Assembly (NCBI GenBank): GCA_027488755.1
Contig: JAIYAZ010000076.1
Coordinates: 1-51,800 of the forward strand
Direction: 5' to 3'
From: Verrucomicrobiaceae bacterium
GTDB taxonomy: Bacteria; Verrucomicrobiota; Verrucomicrobiia; Chthoniobacterales; JAATET01
Length of the DNA: 51,800 nucleotides
The translations under genes and the position numbers were made by a program. The notes beneath the pieces are model-generated. The model ran no database searches. It was not told the origin of the DNA and saw only the letters and a list, made by a program, of their open reading frames with translations. Positions 51,403-51,800 of the stretch are shown in pieces; position 1 is the stretch's first letter; each line of letters starts with the position of its first letter.

Positions 51403-51800
51403 ATGAAAACACCAACCCAACGCATCGGTCGCCGGCTCCAGTCATTCAACCTGCCGAAGGGCCCAGACGAGCAGTCGTTCGTGATTCAAGCGCGTCGCTA
51501 CTTTACCGAGATGCAGGAATTGCTCCGGCAGTGGACCGACGAAACCGCCGCAGCACAGGCAACCCTGGCGGCCATCGACAAGGAACTCTACGGGCACTTC
51601 GGATTAACGTCGCAGATCCTTCGGCACTTCCACCAACTCCACCTCGCGGAAGGCTGGGACCGAAAGAAGCTTCTCGAAGTCGGCCTCGCGATCGCATCGG
51701 TTCACATCCTTGCCTTGGGGGATGCCCTCGCGGACGACTCTCCGGACTTCCAGTTCCTGCTCTCGATTGACCGTTCGATCGGGAATTATTTCGGGGTCAG
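51403..51800 (+). CDS. Unknown element protein, 3' end cut by the window
   Basis: The frame is open from ATG 51403 to the last base, at least 132 residues (MKTPTQRIGRRLQSFNLPKG onward). It is predicted to be mostly helical (YFTEMQELLRQWTDETAAAQATLAAIDKELYGHFGL, then LLEVGLAIASVHILALGDAL), with no motif I recognise. It shares the MKTP start and the upstream GGTATCT motif with the transposase gene, so it belongs to the same element. In transposable phages the genes after the transposition pair are small regulators or replication helpers, which is only a loose parallel. Confidence 0.6.
   Translation, partial: MKTPTQRIGRRLQSFNLPKGPDEQSFVIQARRYFTEMQELLRQWTDETAAAQATLAAIDKELYGHFGLTSQILRHFHQLHLAEGWDRKKLLEVGLAIASVHILALGDALADDSPDFQFLLSIDRSIGNYFGV

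Overview
The window looks like a chromosomal stretch from a free-living, high-GC, saprophytic bacterium, most likely of the Verrucomicrobiota (Opitutaceae-like). This rests on gene content and style, not on a marker gene: dense arrays of unusual glycoside hydrolases, many four-base ATGA start/stop overlaps, few clear Shine-Dalgarno sites, and AraC/LacI/GntR-type sugar regulators. No rRNA, tRNA or CRISPR array was seen.

Positions 1-42700 are a carbohydrate-catabolism region. It opens with the end of an unknown gene, a probable hydrolase remnant, a GH95-type hydrolase (358-2685) and a small gene graveyard (2863-3697) holding a frameshifted, truncated copy of the GH43 gene that is intact at 25771. 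An AraC regulator (3694-4566) diverges from operon A (4649-13318): a ferritin-like protein, a TIM-barrel epimerase-like protein, ribokinase, a fructose-6-phosphate aldolase-like enzyme, ribose pyranase (RbsD), a beta-helix protein and a GHL6-type hydrolase. A second AraC regulator (13338-14252) diverges, across a perfect 20-bp palindrome, from operon B (14326-19550): an enolase-superfamily dehydratase, SDR, SMP-30 lactonase, RraA-like aldolase and GH39 hydrolase. Operon B reads as hydrolase plus a non-phosphorylating sugar-acid pathway.

Operon C (24440 down to 19698, minus strand) encodes an SDR, a ROK kinase broken by one extra G in an eight-G run, a SIS sugar isomerase, an FAD oxidoreductase and a phosphotriesterase-family hydrolase. 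It diverges from a GntR-LacI hybrid regulator. Operon D (25771-39444) is an ABC-transporter-centred glycan locus: GH43, GH4, lipoprotein binding protein, two permeases (one with a large extracytoplasmic insertion), ATPase, a GH95-like enzyme, an exported GH51/GH-A enzyme and a GH63-like enzyme. A LacI regulator then diverges from an MDR dehydrogenase and a Gfo/Idh/MocA oxidoreductase (to 42687).

From about 43.1 kb the content changes to a mobile element. A 1,162-residue tyrosine recombinase (minus strand, with its own intrinsic terminator) diverges from a DD35E transposase of the Mu/TniA/TnsB type. Next come an antisense RelB/DinJ-MazF toxin-antitoxin pair, a TnsC/MuB-like AAA+ ATPase, an unknown protein, a small sigma-70-like protein and a gene running off the window. 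Three of the plus-strand genes share a GGTATCT-(C/G)CCG motif 14-15 bases before their start codons. That shared start motif, the element-encoded sigma-like factor and the giant recombinase together are the best candidate for an undescribed system. The element's right end lies outside the window and its left end was not identified.
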